Origin: an uncultured Pseudomonadota bacterium
GTDB lineage: Bacteria; Lernaellota; Lernaellaia; Lernaellales; Lernaellaceae
Direction: 5' to 3'
Length of the DNA: 5,118 bases
NCBI GenBank assembly: GCA_937967875.1
Contig: CALBTQ010000598.1
Span: 1-5,118 of the forward strand
Shown here: positions 1-5,118 of the stretch, piece after piece
How positions within the stretch are numbered: the first letter of the stretch is position 1
How the letters are laid out: each line of letters starts with the position of its first letter
Program-made: the position numbers and the translations under genes
The notes under the pieces: generated by a model
Databases searched by the model: none
What the model saw: only the letters and a program-made list of their open reading frames with translations
What the model was told of the DNA's origin: nothing

Positions 1-720
1 CGCAAGTCGCTGGGCGTCTGTTACATCCGCCAAATCGCCCCGGCGTTGTGCTGGCCGAGTCAGGCGCTGGTTTACGTGTCCTGGCCCTTCGTGCGTTTCG
101 GCGAGGCGCTGGCCAAGATGATGACGCCCCGCAAAGACAAAGGCGGACCGAGCGAAGAAGAGATCATCGCCCTGGCGCGCTTGGGCGTGCGCGGCGGCAA
201 GATTCTGCCCGAGGAAGGGTGGTGGATTAAAAACATGCTGCGCCTCAACGACGTCACCGCCGACGAAATGATGACCCCGCGTCCGGTGATGACCACGCTG
301 GTCGGCACGCGGCGCGTCGGCGAACTGGAAACGGAAATCCCCTCGCTGCAGCACAGCCGCATCCCGGTGACCTCCGAGGACGGTCCGGACCATATCCTCG
401 GGTTCGTGCTGCGCCGCGAGCTGGTCGACGCCTGCGTCACCGGCAACAAGGACATGCGCGTCGAGGAGTTGGTGCACAAGGCGATGTTCGTGCCCGCCGC
501 CACGCGCGGCCATCACCTGCTGTCGTTCTTCATCGAAAACAAAACGCACCTGGCGATCGTCGTCGACGAGTACGGCGGCACGATGGGCCTGGTCACGTTG
601 GAAGACGTGATCGAAACGATGCTGGGCACGCAGATCGTCGACGAGTTCGATCCACACCCGGACATGCGCGAGTACGCGCGCCTGCGCGCCGCCGCGAAAA
701 TCGACAAAGCGGGAGAGTGA
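1..720 (+). CDS. CNNM (DUF21) / CBS-pair membrane protein, HlyC/CorC-like, 5' partial
   Basis: The reading frame is open from the first base, so the N-terminus lies outside the window; 239 residues are visible. Residues 1-40 match the end of a CNNM/DUF21 transmembrane domain (a KSLGV-type stretch followed by IAPA and a hydrophobic segment). A linker beginning SEEEIIALA leads into a CBS pair. The first CBS begins at the EMMTPRP motif (about residues 89-95). The second spans about 158-210 and contains the family signature VDEYGG followed by LVTLEDVIE. Proteins of this family are inner-membrane proteins linked to magnesium/cobalt or other cation homeostasis, and CBS pairs commonly bind adenine nucleotides; transport by this one is inferred only. 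It stops about 30 residues after the second CBS, so the C-terminal CorC_HlyC transporter-associated domain found in many relatives is absent. A TTG at 46 could be read as a start, but it would cut the membrane domain, so the gene surely begins upstream. The next gene starts two bases after its stop, which suggests translational coupling. Confidence 0.9.
   Translation, partial: RKSLGVCYIRQIAPALCWPSQALVYVSWPFVRFGEALAKMMTPRKDKGGPSEEEIIALARLGVRGGKILPEEGWWIKNMLRLNDVTADEMMTPRPVMTTLVGTRRVGELETEIPSLQHSRIPVTSEDGPDHILGFVLRRELVDACVTGNKDMRVEELVHKAMFVPAATRGHHLLSFFIENKTHLAIVVDEYGGTMGLVTLEDVIETMLGTQIVDEFDPHPDMREYARLRAAAKIDKAGE
711..715 (+). promoter_or_regulatory. ribosome binding site for the glycosyltransferase gene
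   Basis: GGGAG lies inside the last codons of the CNNM gene, 7 bases before the ATG at 723. An in-frame GTG at 717 is only one base from this site, too close to be served by it, so the ATG is the better start. Confidence 0.6.
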
Positions 721-722
721 CC

Positions 723-2222
723 ATGGAGCGCGCCGTGTTCCGGCCGCAACGGCTGCTGGCGGTGTTGTTGATCGTCGCGGCGTTCGGTTACGCCTATGCG
801 GCGCTGACGCATCGACCGGCCGTCGCCACGCCTGACGAGGCCGCGACGCTCGCGCGCGTTTTCGCCTTCGCCATGCATACGCTGCAGGGAGCGCCGGACC
901 CGAGCGTGGATCTGCCGCTGCACGTGCCGCCGACCTTTTTGCGCTTCATGGCCAAACTGCTGTTGTACGGCGCCCATCGCCACGGCGTGCTGCAGGCGAC
1001 GTGGATCGTTTTCGCGCTGATGTTGCTGGGGGCGACGTACATGCTCGGCCGGCATTTCGGCGGACCGTGGGCCGGCTTGTTCGCGGCGGCGCTGGTTGCC
1101 GGGGCCGCGCCGCTGACGACCTTCACCGCGCATCTCACGCTCGATCTGCCGCTGGCCATGGCCGTCGCCTGGGCCAACCTGACGCTCGTGCAGGCGCGGG
1201 GCATGCGGCGCATCGGCGCGACGATCGTGTTCGGTTGCCTCGCCGCCGTGGCCTGCCTGGCGAAAGGCTACGCGCCGGTCTACCTGTTTTTCCCGGCGTT
1301 CACCGCGCTGTTTTTCGGCGGGCCGGTGGGCGACTTCAACAAGCGCGGCTACCACAATCCGCTGCTGAACGCGGGCATCTCCGCGGCCTTTGCCGCGCTG
1401 GCGATATCCTGGTGGTACGGCGGGGCGTTGGGCGAACTGACGCAGTCGCTCACCGCGCAGTTGCACGCGGCCAAGACGGCGTCGCCGCTGCGCATCGCGC
1501 GCGATGTGCTGGGCCCGTGGACGACGCTGCTGTTGCTGATGGGCGCCAGCCTCGCCTGGTTCTATCGCCGCCAGTTGCCGGGGATGTTCGCGTTGTTCGT
1601 CTGGATGCTCGCGCCCGCGTTCATGTTCGTTTCCGCCTCGGCGGCGTACGACAAATTTCTCCTGCCGTTGCTGCCCGCCGCGGCTGCGCCGCTGGGCGTG
1701 TTGCTCGCGCGGCGTTTCGCCGACGAATTGCGCCGGACGAAAATGCTGCGCGCGGTGTTGCTGGCGGCGTTGCTGACCATGGCGTTGTTGCAGCCGGGCC
1801 TGATGCTGCGTTTGCAGGAACGTACGCCGGCCGCGCAACGGCTGCTTGAAGACGAGGCGAACTTGCGCGCGCCGTTGGTCGAGGCGTTTAACGCGGGCGT
1901 GCAACGGATCGTCATCGTCGATCGCGGCGGGCATCCGCAAGCGCCGGCGGGATGGCTCGCCTATCGCTGGTTCACGCAATTCCAGCGGGTGCACATCGTC
2001 GCCGTCGATGCCGACACCGATCATGAAACGTCCGTGGCCCGCTCGCTCGACGAATCGTTACCGGCCGCCGACGTGCTGATCGAAGTGACCGACGAGAATG
2101 AATCTTCCGGGGTGCACGAAGGCTTCGCCTTGGTGTATCATGCCGCTCACGCGTGGCCCGCCGGGGTCAGCGGAATCGAACTGTGGCGCGCCGATGCTGC
2201 GAGGGTTGCGCCGTCGCCATAA
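723..2222 (+). CDS. GT39/ArnT-like (PMT_2-type) membrane glycosyltransferase
   Basis: The product is 499 residues from ATG 723 and is predicted to be an integral membrane GT-C enzyme that transfers a sugar from a polyprenyl-phosphate donor to an acceptor on the outer face of the inner membrane. The first membrane segment (about 11-28) is followed by a loop with TPDEA (Asp38-Glu39), the position of the catalytic acidic residue in GT39 proteins. About ten more hydrophobic segments follow between residues 92 and 358. LTLDLPLAMAVAWANL (about 138-153) corresponds to the conserved second acidic motif of PMT_2 proteins. LAKGYAP (about 179-185) and YDKFLLPLLPA (about 309-319) also match family positions. 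Residues 365-499 form a soluble C-terminal domain, as is common in the family, with a strand-rich stretch near RIVIVDRGG. Donor and acceptor cannot be read from sequence; lipid A, protein or exopolysaccharide modification are all possible. The gene lies between two other envelope-protein genes on the same strand, probably in one operon. Confidence 0.8.
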   Translation: MERAVFRPQRLLAVLLIVAAFGYAYAALTHRPAVATPDEAATLARVFAFAMHTLQGAPDPSVDLPLHVPPTFLRFMAKLLLYGAHRHGVLQATWIVFALMLLGATYMLGRHFGGPWAGLFAAALVAGAAPLTTFTAHLTLDLPLAMAVAWANLTLVQARGMRRIGATIVFGCLAAVACLAKGYAPVYLFFPAFTALFFGGPVGDFNKRGYHNPLLNAGISAAFAALAISWWYGGALGELTQSLTAQLHAAKTASPLRIARDVLGPWTTLLLLMGASLAWFYRRQLPGMFALFVWMLAPAFMFVSASAAYDKFLLPLLPAAAAPLGVLLARRFADELRRTKMLRAVLLAALLTMALLQPGLMLRLQERTPAAQRLLEDEANLRAPLVEAFNAGVQRIVIVDRGGHPQAPAGWLAYRWFTQFQRVHIVAVDADTDHETSVARSLDESLPAADVLIEVTDENESSGVHEGFALVYHAAHAWPAGVSGIELWRADAARVAPSP

Positions 2223-2240
2223 GTCATTAAAGTGACCGCT

Positions 2241-2249
2241 GGAGGTGAT
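2241..2249 (+). promoter_or_regulatory. full-length Shine-Dalgarno site before the DUF2225-like gene
   Basis: GGAGGTGAT is the exact complement of the usual bacterial 16S rRNA 3' sequence ATCACCTCC. Its GGAGG core ends 6 bases before the ATG at 2252. This sets the start at 2252 and predicts strong translation initiation. An ATG at 2248 is out of frame with the gene and too close to the site. Confidence 0.8.
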
Positions 2250-2251
2250 GC

Positions 2252-3052
2252 ATGAAGACCCGCATGGCGCTGCCCTTGCTGTTATTGATTCTTTTCGTCG
2301 CGTTCGCCTGGGCGCAGGACTTACCGCCCGCCGAGGCGACCCCCGCGCCCGAAACGACGCCCGCTCCCGAGGGCATGCCCGCGCCGCCGCAGGCCAAGCC
2401 GGCGGCCGAACAGCTCGAGGTCGTCTGCCCGATCACCGGCGAAAAAACCGCCGCCTGGGAAATCACCGCGTTTTTCTCGACGGGCGTGGACACCGATTTC
2501 TGCTACATCGGCGCGTCGGAAACCTACTATCAGAAGATGATCTCCACCTGTGCGTCGACCGGCTACACCGGCTACCGCGAGGATTTTCCGCCCGAGCTGG
2601 ATAACCTGCCGCCCAAGGTGGTCAAAAACATCAAGAAGAAGCTGCCCAAGATGTTCAACCTGGAAAAGATCGAGCCCTGGGATCGCTATGCGATTCTGGC
2701 GCAGATCTACATCTGGCGCGGCAAGAAGAACAAGGACATCGCCAACGCTTACCTGCGTGCGACCTACACCATGCGCGGCCTGGCCCTGGGCGCCGAGGAG
2801 CGCAAAGAGGAAATCTATCTGCGCGAGCAGGCGATCCACTACCTGGATCGCGCGGCGCGCAAGGCCGAGTTTCCGCTGCCCGAGCTGCCGCAGGTGAAGT
2901 ATCTGCTCGGCGAACTGAACCGGCGCAACGGCCACTTCCGCAAGGCGATCGGGCATTTCGATGATGTCGGAAAAATGAAGAACCGCCCCGAGTGGATCGA
3001 CGAGATGGTCATTCGTCAGAAGGCGAAGGCATTGGCCTACGATAATTCCTGA
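2252..3052 (+). CDS. secreted DUF2225-like protein with signal peptide
   Basis: The product is 266 residues. Residues 1-21 form a Sec signal peptide: KTR, a hydrophobic core, then AWA before a likely cleavage at Ala21-Gln22. Residues 23-52 are a low-complexity Pro/Ala/Glu linker with repeated TPAPE units. From about residue 55 the order of motifs resembles DUF2225: a CP.xG knuckle, a DTDF motif (80-83), a YY.KM stretch, a second Cys-x-x-x-GY knuckle and then DFP. In typical DUF2225 proteins both knuckles are CxxC and look zinc-binding; here each second Cys is Thr (C59-P-I-T and C100-A-S-T), and Cys84 is extra. Residues 143-265 are helical with TPR-like spacing (YLRATYTMRGLA, EQAIHYLDRAA, FRKAIGHFDDV). 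The function of the family is unknown to me, and I assign none. An exported location, periplasm or outer face, is inferred from the signal peptide; no lipobox Cys is present. It follows the glycosyltransferase by 29 bases and overlaps the convergent methyltransferase gene at its 3' end. Confidence 0.8.
   Translation: MKTRMALPLLLLILFVAFAWAQDLPPAEATPAPETTPAPEGMPAPPQAKPAAEQLEVVCPITGEKTAAWEITAFFSTGVDTDFCYIGASETYYQKMISTCASTGYTGYREDFPPELDNLPPKVVKNIKKKLPKMFNLEKIEPWDRYAILAQIYIWRGKKNKDIANAYLRATYTMRGLALGAEERKEEIYLREQAIHYLDRAARKAEFPLPELPQVKYLLGELNRRNGHFRKAIGHFDDVGKMKNRPEWIDEMVIRQKAKALAYDNS
2339..2389 (+). repeat. short Pro/Ala-rich coding repeat in the linker
   Basis: This codes for about 17 residues made of near-repeats of T-P-A-P-E (TPAPET, TPAPEG, MPAPP) just after the signal peptide. 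The units are similar but not identical at DNA level. It is probably an extended flexible spacer between the membrane and the folded domain, as seen in many exported proteins. Confidence 0.5.
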
Positions 3053-3801
3053 TCGCTCCGCGCCATCAACGCGAACACGCCCCAGCCAAGGTATTCACGC
3101 GTGTACGTGGCGTAGCGTTTCGGTTCCGAGGTCAGTTGGGCCCGAACCTCTTTGGCCATGTCGTCGTCGGGATTCGCTTTGAGCCAGCGACGCATGGTGA
3201 GCCACTTGGCCGCCTCGTACCGATCCCAGCCAGCCCGGTCGGCCAGAACCATCTCCACCACGTCGTAGTCGAGGTCGCCGAAAGAGGCGATCAGTTCCGG
3301 AAGCGGGAGATAGTCGGCGATGGAACCGGCGAGGCATCCCTTGGCCACGTCCTGCGTCGACGGCAACCGCAACCAGTAAGGCTCGCCGATGAGGATGATT
3401 CCCTCGGCGCTCAGGCTCTTGGCCAGCAGCTCGACGGCGCCGGCGACTCCCCCGCCGATCCACGTGGCGCCGACACAGGCCGCCACGCCGACCTTTTCGT
3501 CGGCGACGTAACCGGCCGCGTCGCCGTGGATGAATTCGACCCGATCGGCGACGCCGAGTTCTTTGGCCCGGCGTTTCGCTTGCGCGGAAAACAATCGGCT
3601 CATGTCGACGCCGACGCCGGTGATGCCGTAATCGCGGGCCCAGGTGCACAACATCTCGCCCGAACCGCTGCCGAGGTCGAGCACGCGAGTCCCCGGTTCC
3701 AGGCGCAACGCCGCGCCGAGAGCGGCATATTTTTCCGGGGTGAACGGATTGTGGATGCGGTGAGCGCTTTCGGTAATGGTGAAGATGCGGGGGATGTCCA
3801 A
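3037..3801 (-). CDS. class I SAM-dependent methyltransferase, YjhP-like
   Basis: The product is 254 residues from a TTG start at 3801. The start is chosen because AAAAGGAG sits 8 bases upstream and because the protein then begins LDIPRIFTITESAHRIHNPF, which matches my memory of the N-terminus of E. coli YjhP and relatives. The frame stays open about 62 codons further upstream, but that part is Arg/Ser-rich, unlike a protein, and runs antiparallel through the end of queD. Motif I of the Rossmann fold is VLDLGSGSGE (40-49). An acidic residue after strand 2 (VGVDMS, Asp66) would bind the SAM ribose, and GDAAGY (93-98) follows strand 3. The C-terminal half (VVEMVLADRAGWDRYEAAKW, then RRWLKANPDDD) is family specific. 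The substrate is unknown; I recall YjhP itself as uncharacterised. It is in the same direction as queD with a 76-base gap, so co-transcription is possible. Its last 16 bases overlap the end of the convergent DUF2225-like gene. Confidence 0.85.
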   Translation of the reverse strand: MDIPRIFTITESAHRIHNPFTPEKYAALGAALRLEPGTRVLDLGSGSGEMLCTWARDYGITGVGVDMSRLFSAQAKRRAKELGVADRVEFIHGDAAGYVADEKVGVAACVGATWIGGGVAGAVELLAKSLSAEGIILIGEPYWLRLPSTQDVAKGCLAGSIADYLPLPELIASFGDLDYDVVEMVLADRAGWDRYEAAKWLTMRRWLKANPDDDMAKEVRAQLTSEPKRYATYTREYLGWGVFALMARSDQELS

Positions 3802-3809
3802 GGCGGTAA

Positions 3810-3817
3810 CTCCTTTT
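3810..3817 (-). promoter_or_regulatory. ribosome binding site deciding the TTG start of the methyltransferase
   Basis: Read on the minus strand this is AAAAGGAG, followed after 8 bases by TTG. No ATG or GTG lies in frame at a comparable distance, so this site is the main reason for choosing the TTG start at 3801. Confidence 0.7.
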
Positions 3818-3824
3818 AACCTAT

Positions 3825-3861
3825 GCCGGCTTCGGCGACGTTTTTCGCCCCGCACGCCGGC
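3825..3861 (-). other. imperfect inverted repeat in the queD-methyltransferase gap
   Basis: Outer arms GCCGGC (3825-3830 and 3856-3861) enclose inner arms GGCGA (3834-3838) and TCGCC (3845-3849) around a six-base loop. There is an asymmetric internal loop between the two stems. On the minus strand it is not followed by a T-run, so it does not look like an intrinsic terminator for queD. It sits 7 bases upstream of the methyltransferase ribosome binding site. In GC-rich DNA such a structure can arise by chance. Confidence 0.3.
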
Positions 3862-3877
3862 CTGCGACGATTCCCGG

Positions 3878-4270
3878 TCACTCCGAGAAAAACTCTTCCG
3901 CGCCCGGCGTGAAGGTCGCGTAGGAATTTTCCGACTCCCACAGCCGCACGCGCACGACGCGCACGTTGCCGTCGTTGAGCCGCGCAACCAGTTGTTCGCA
4001 AATCACCCGCGCCATGTTTTCGCACGAAGGGTTGACCGTCTCGAAGGGGAAGACCTCGTTGAGGTACTTGTGGTCGAACTGATCGAGGACCTCGTCGACG
4101 ACTTGCTTGAGCACCTTGAAGTCGATGACCATGCCCAGCGCGTCGAGAATCTGCGCGGTCACCGTCGCCTCGACCTTCCAGTTGTGGCCGTGCAGCGCTT
4201 CGCATTTGCCCTGATATCCGCGCAGGTTGTGCGCCGCCGAAAAGGTGCGCACCACGCTCACTTCGTGCAT
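3878..4270 (-). CDS. queD: 6-carboxytetrahydropterin synthase QueD (PTPS family)
   Basis: The product is 130 residues, close to the usual size of bacterial QueD. The family makes 6-carboxy-5,6,7,8-tetrahydropterin from dihydroneopterin triphosphate, the second step towards preQ0 and queuosine, in the cytoplasm. Zinc ligands are His14 (FSAAHNL), His27 and His29 (LHGHNW). The catalytic Cys is Cys23 in GKCEALHGH. The Asp-His pair is Asp66-His67 (DQFDHKYLN), and the substrate-anchoring Glu is Glu112 in WESENSYATF. The NPSCENMA stretch (80-87) matches the usual NPTSENxA. All expected active-site residues are present, so the enzyme should be functional. The start at ATG 4270 is backed by AAGGAG 8 bases upstream and by the standard N-terminus. 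It overlaps the end of the upstream radical SAM gene by 13 bases. A pterin-synthase role outside queuosine cannot be excluded, since no queC, queE or queF is visible in the window. Confidence 0.93.
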   Translation of the reverse strand: MHEVSVVRTFSAAHNLRGYQGKCEALHGHNWKVEATVTAQILDALGMVIDFKVLKQVVDEVLDQFDHKYLNEVFPFETVNPSCENMARVICEQLVARLNDGNVRVVRVRLWESENSYATFTPGAEEFFSE

Positions 4271-5118
4271 TCGTCGTTCTCCTTGCCGGTCGAAAACCAA
4301 AACAGCTTGCCCAGAAACAAGCCGAAAAATCCGAAAAAGTGCCGTTTGCGCGGGATGGCCCGCCAGATGCGCCACAACCGCCGCGGCGAACAATAAAACG
4401 CCAGATGCACCCGGCGCGTCAAGGCCTTCATGCGCGCGGGCGGCACCTCGGACAGATGCAGCGGCGGATCGTCGTAATCGCAGCGCGCCGGATCGTACCC
4501 GTCGGTCTTGCCCTGCGCCGTCGCCATCGTCCACAACTCGGTGCCCGGAAAGACGTTCACGTGGTTGAAGGTGGCGAAGTGCAGCTTGCTGCGCACGGCG
4601 AAGTCCATCGTCTGCCGCACTTCGTCCTCGGTTTCGCTGGGAAAGCCGAGCATGAAAAAGCCCTGCGTGACGATGCCGCGCCGCTGCGTGCGGTCGATGA
4701 TCGCGCGCAGTTTGTCGAGGTCGACGTTCTTGCGCAGCATCGCCTGCAGGCGCGGCGACGCCGTTTCGATGCCGTAGGGAATTTTGAAACAGCCGGCGGC
4801 GGCGAGTTTGTCGATGAGCTCGTTGTCCATGCGGTCGGCGCGCAGCCCGGCGGGGAAAGTGATCGCGACGTTCAGTTTGCGTTCGACGATTCCGTCGCAG
4901 ATCGCCTTGGCGCGGTCGAGGTCGAGGTTGAACGCGTCGTCGACGAAGTGAATTTCGCGCACGCCGTGTTCGCGCGCCAGCGTCTCGACCTCGCCGACCA
5001 CCGCCGCCGCCGAACGCGTCCGGTATCGATGGCCGAAGATGCACTGGCAGAACACGCAATGGTACGGGCAGCCGCGGCTGGTGAGCACGGAGAAATACTC
5101 GCGGTGTTTGTACATGTA
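4258..5118 (-). CDS. radical SAM enzyme of the B12-binding-domain type, 5' partial
   Basis: The frame is open through the right edge of the window, so the N-terminal part is missing; 286 residues are visible. Near the visible N-terminus SRGCPYHCVFC carries the CxxxCxxC motif (minus-strand codons about 5070-5047) that binds the [4Fe-4S] cluster used to cleave SAM. The typical TIM-barrel motifs follow in order: EIHFVDDAFNLD, an YGIETAS strand, GFFMLGFPSETEDEV, and NVFPGTELW. This order, with SRGCP preceded by a short charged stretch, is that of radical SAM proteins with an upstream cobalamin-binding domain, which I infer lies beyond the edge. The visible C-terminus has the FY..P region of these proteins and then an unusual Phe-rich hydrophobic run (FFGFFGLFLGKLFWF) before a charged tail. 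Substrate unknown. It is not QueE, which is shorter and lacks this layout. Its stop lies 13 bases inside queD, so the two are probably translationally coupled. Confidence 0.88.
   Translation of the reverse strand, partial: YMYKHREYFSVLTSRGCPYHCVFCQCIFGHRYRTRSAAAVVGEVETLAREHGVREIHFVDDAFNLDLDRAKAICDGIVERKLNVAITFPAGLRADRMDNELIDKLAAAGCFKIPYGIETASPRLQAMLRKNVDLDKLRAIIDRTQRRGIVTQGFFMLGFPSETEDEVRQTMDFAVRSKLHFATFNHVNVFPGTELWTMATAQGKTDGYDPARCDYDDPPLHLSEVPPARMKALTRRVHLAFYCSPRRLWRIWRAIPRKRHFFGFFGLFLGKLFWFSTGKENDECTK
4279..4284 (-). promoter_or_regulatory. ribosome binding site for queD inside the radical SAM gene
   Basis: On the minus strand this reads AAGGAG, 8 bases before the queD ATG at 4270. It lies within the last codons of the radical SAM gene, and it separates the true queD start from a longer open frame that runs antisense-like through the upstream gene. 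Confidence 0.7.

Noticed and set aside
717..722. GTG at 717 as the glycosyltransferase start, overlapping the CNNM stop as GTGA
   Set aside because: The overlap looks attractive, but GGGAG ends only one base before this codon. The ATG at 723 has proper spacing and changes the protein by only two residues.
513..2024. A 503-codon open frame on the minus strand opposite the glycosyltransferase gene
   Set aside because: The translation is dominated by Arg, Gln, His and Gly with no recognisable motif, no hydrophobic pattern and no good ribosome binding site. It is what a GC-rich coding strand yields on its complement.
2321..2956. A 211-codon minus-strand frame opposite the DUF2225-like gene
   Set aside because: The plus strand has a signal peptide, a perfect Shine-Dalgarno site and family motifs. 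The minus-strand frame ends in Gly/Arg-rich low complexity, with no support for translation.
3136..3819. A 227-codon plus-strand frame opposite the methyltransferase
   Set aside because: The other strand encodes a clear methyltransferase with all SAM-binding motifs. The plus-strand translation has no motifs, and its frame simply mirrors the real gene.
3802..3987. Longer start for the methyltransferase
   Set aside because: The extra 62 residues are Arg/Ser/Cys-rich, overlap the end of queD in another frame and are not part of the family as I recall it.
4271..5059. Upstream extension of the queD frame to a 393-residue product
   Set aside because: The added 263 residues are Arg-rich and featureless, and they overlay the radical SAM gene in another frame. 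The ATG at 4270 has its own AAGGAG and gives the standard QueD N-terminus.

Overview
This is a GC-rich, gene-dense bacterial window holding six protein-coding genes and almost no intergenic DNA. The GC-rich third codon positions, canonical Shine-Dalgarno sites and gene families fit a Gram-negative, deltaproteobacteria-like or related uncultured lineage. The sequence alone does not fix the taxon. I see no RNA genes, insertion sequences, CRISPR arrays, phage genes or long repeats, and no gene-free stretch longer than about 76 bases.

The left part (1-3052) holds three plus-strand genes in tight succession, probably one transcription unit. The first is the 3' part of a CNNM/CBS-pair membrane protein of the hemolysin-C/CorC-like group, cut by the left edge. 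Two bases later comes a polytopic GT39/ArnT-like (PMT_2-type) glycosyltransferase. After a further 29 bases comes a secreted DUF2225-like protein with a signal peptide, a Pro/Ala-rich linker and an apparently degenerate cysteine knuckle. All three products would act in or across the cell envelope.

The right part (3037-5118) holds three minus-strand genes, read from the right edge leftwards. The first is a radical SAM enzyme of the B12-binding-domain type, whose N-terminal part lies beyond the window. It overlaps by 13 bases with queD (6-carboxytetrahydropterin synthase, queuosine/7-deazaguanine pathway). After a 76-base gap comes a class I SAM-dependent methyltransferase resembling E. coli YjhP, which starts at a TTG codon. 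The two gene groups converge, and their last coding bases overlap by 16 bases with no visible terminator between them.

Nothing here is convincingly a new multi-gene system. The points most worth a second look are the exported DUF2225-like protein, in which both CxxC knuckles read CxxT, and the translationally coupled radical SAM-queD pair, where the partner is not the usual QueE.
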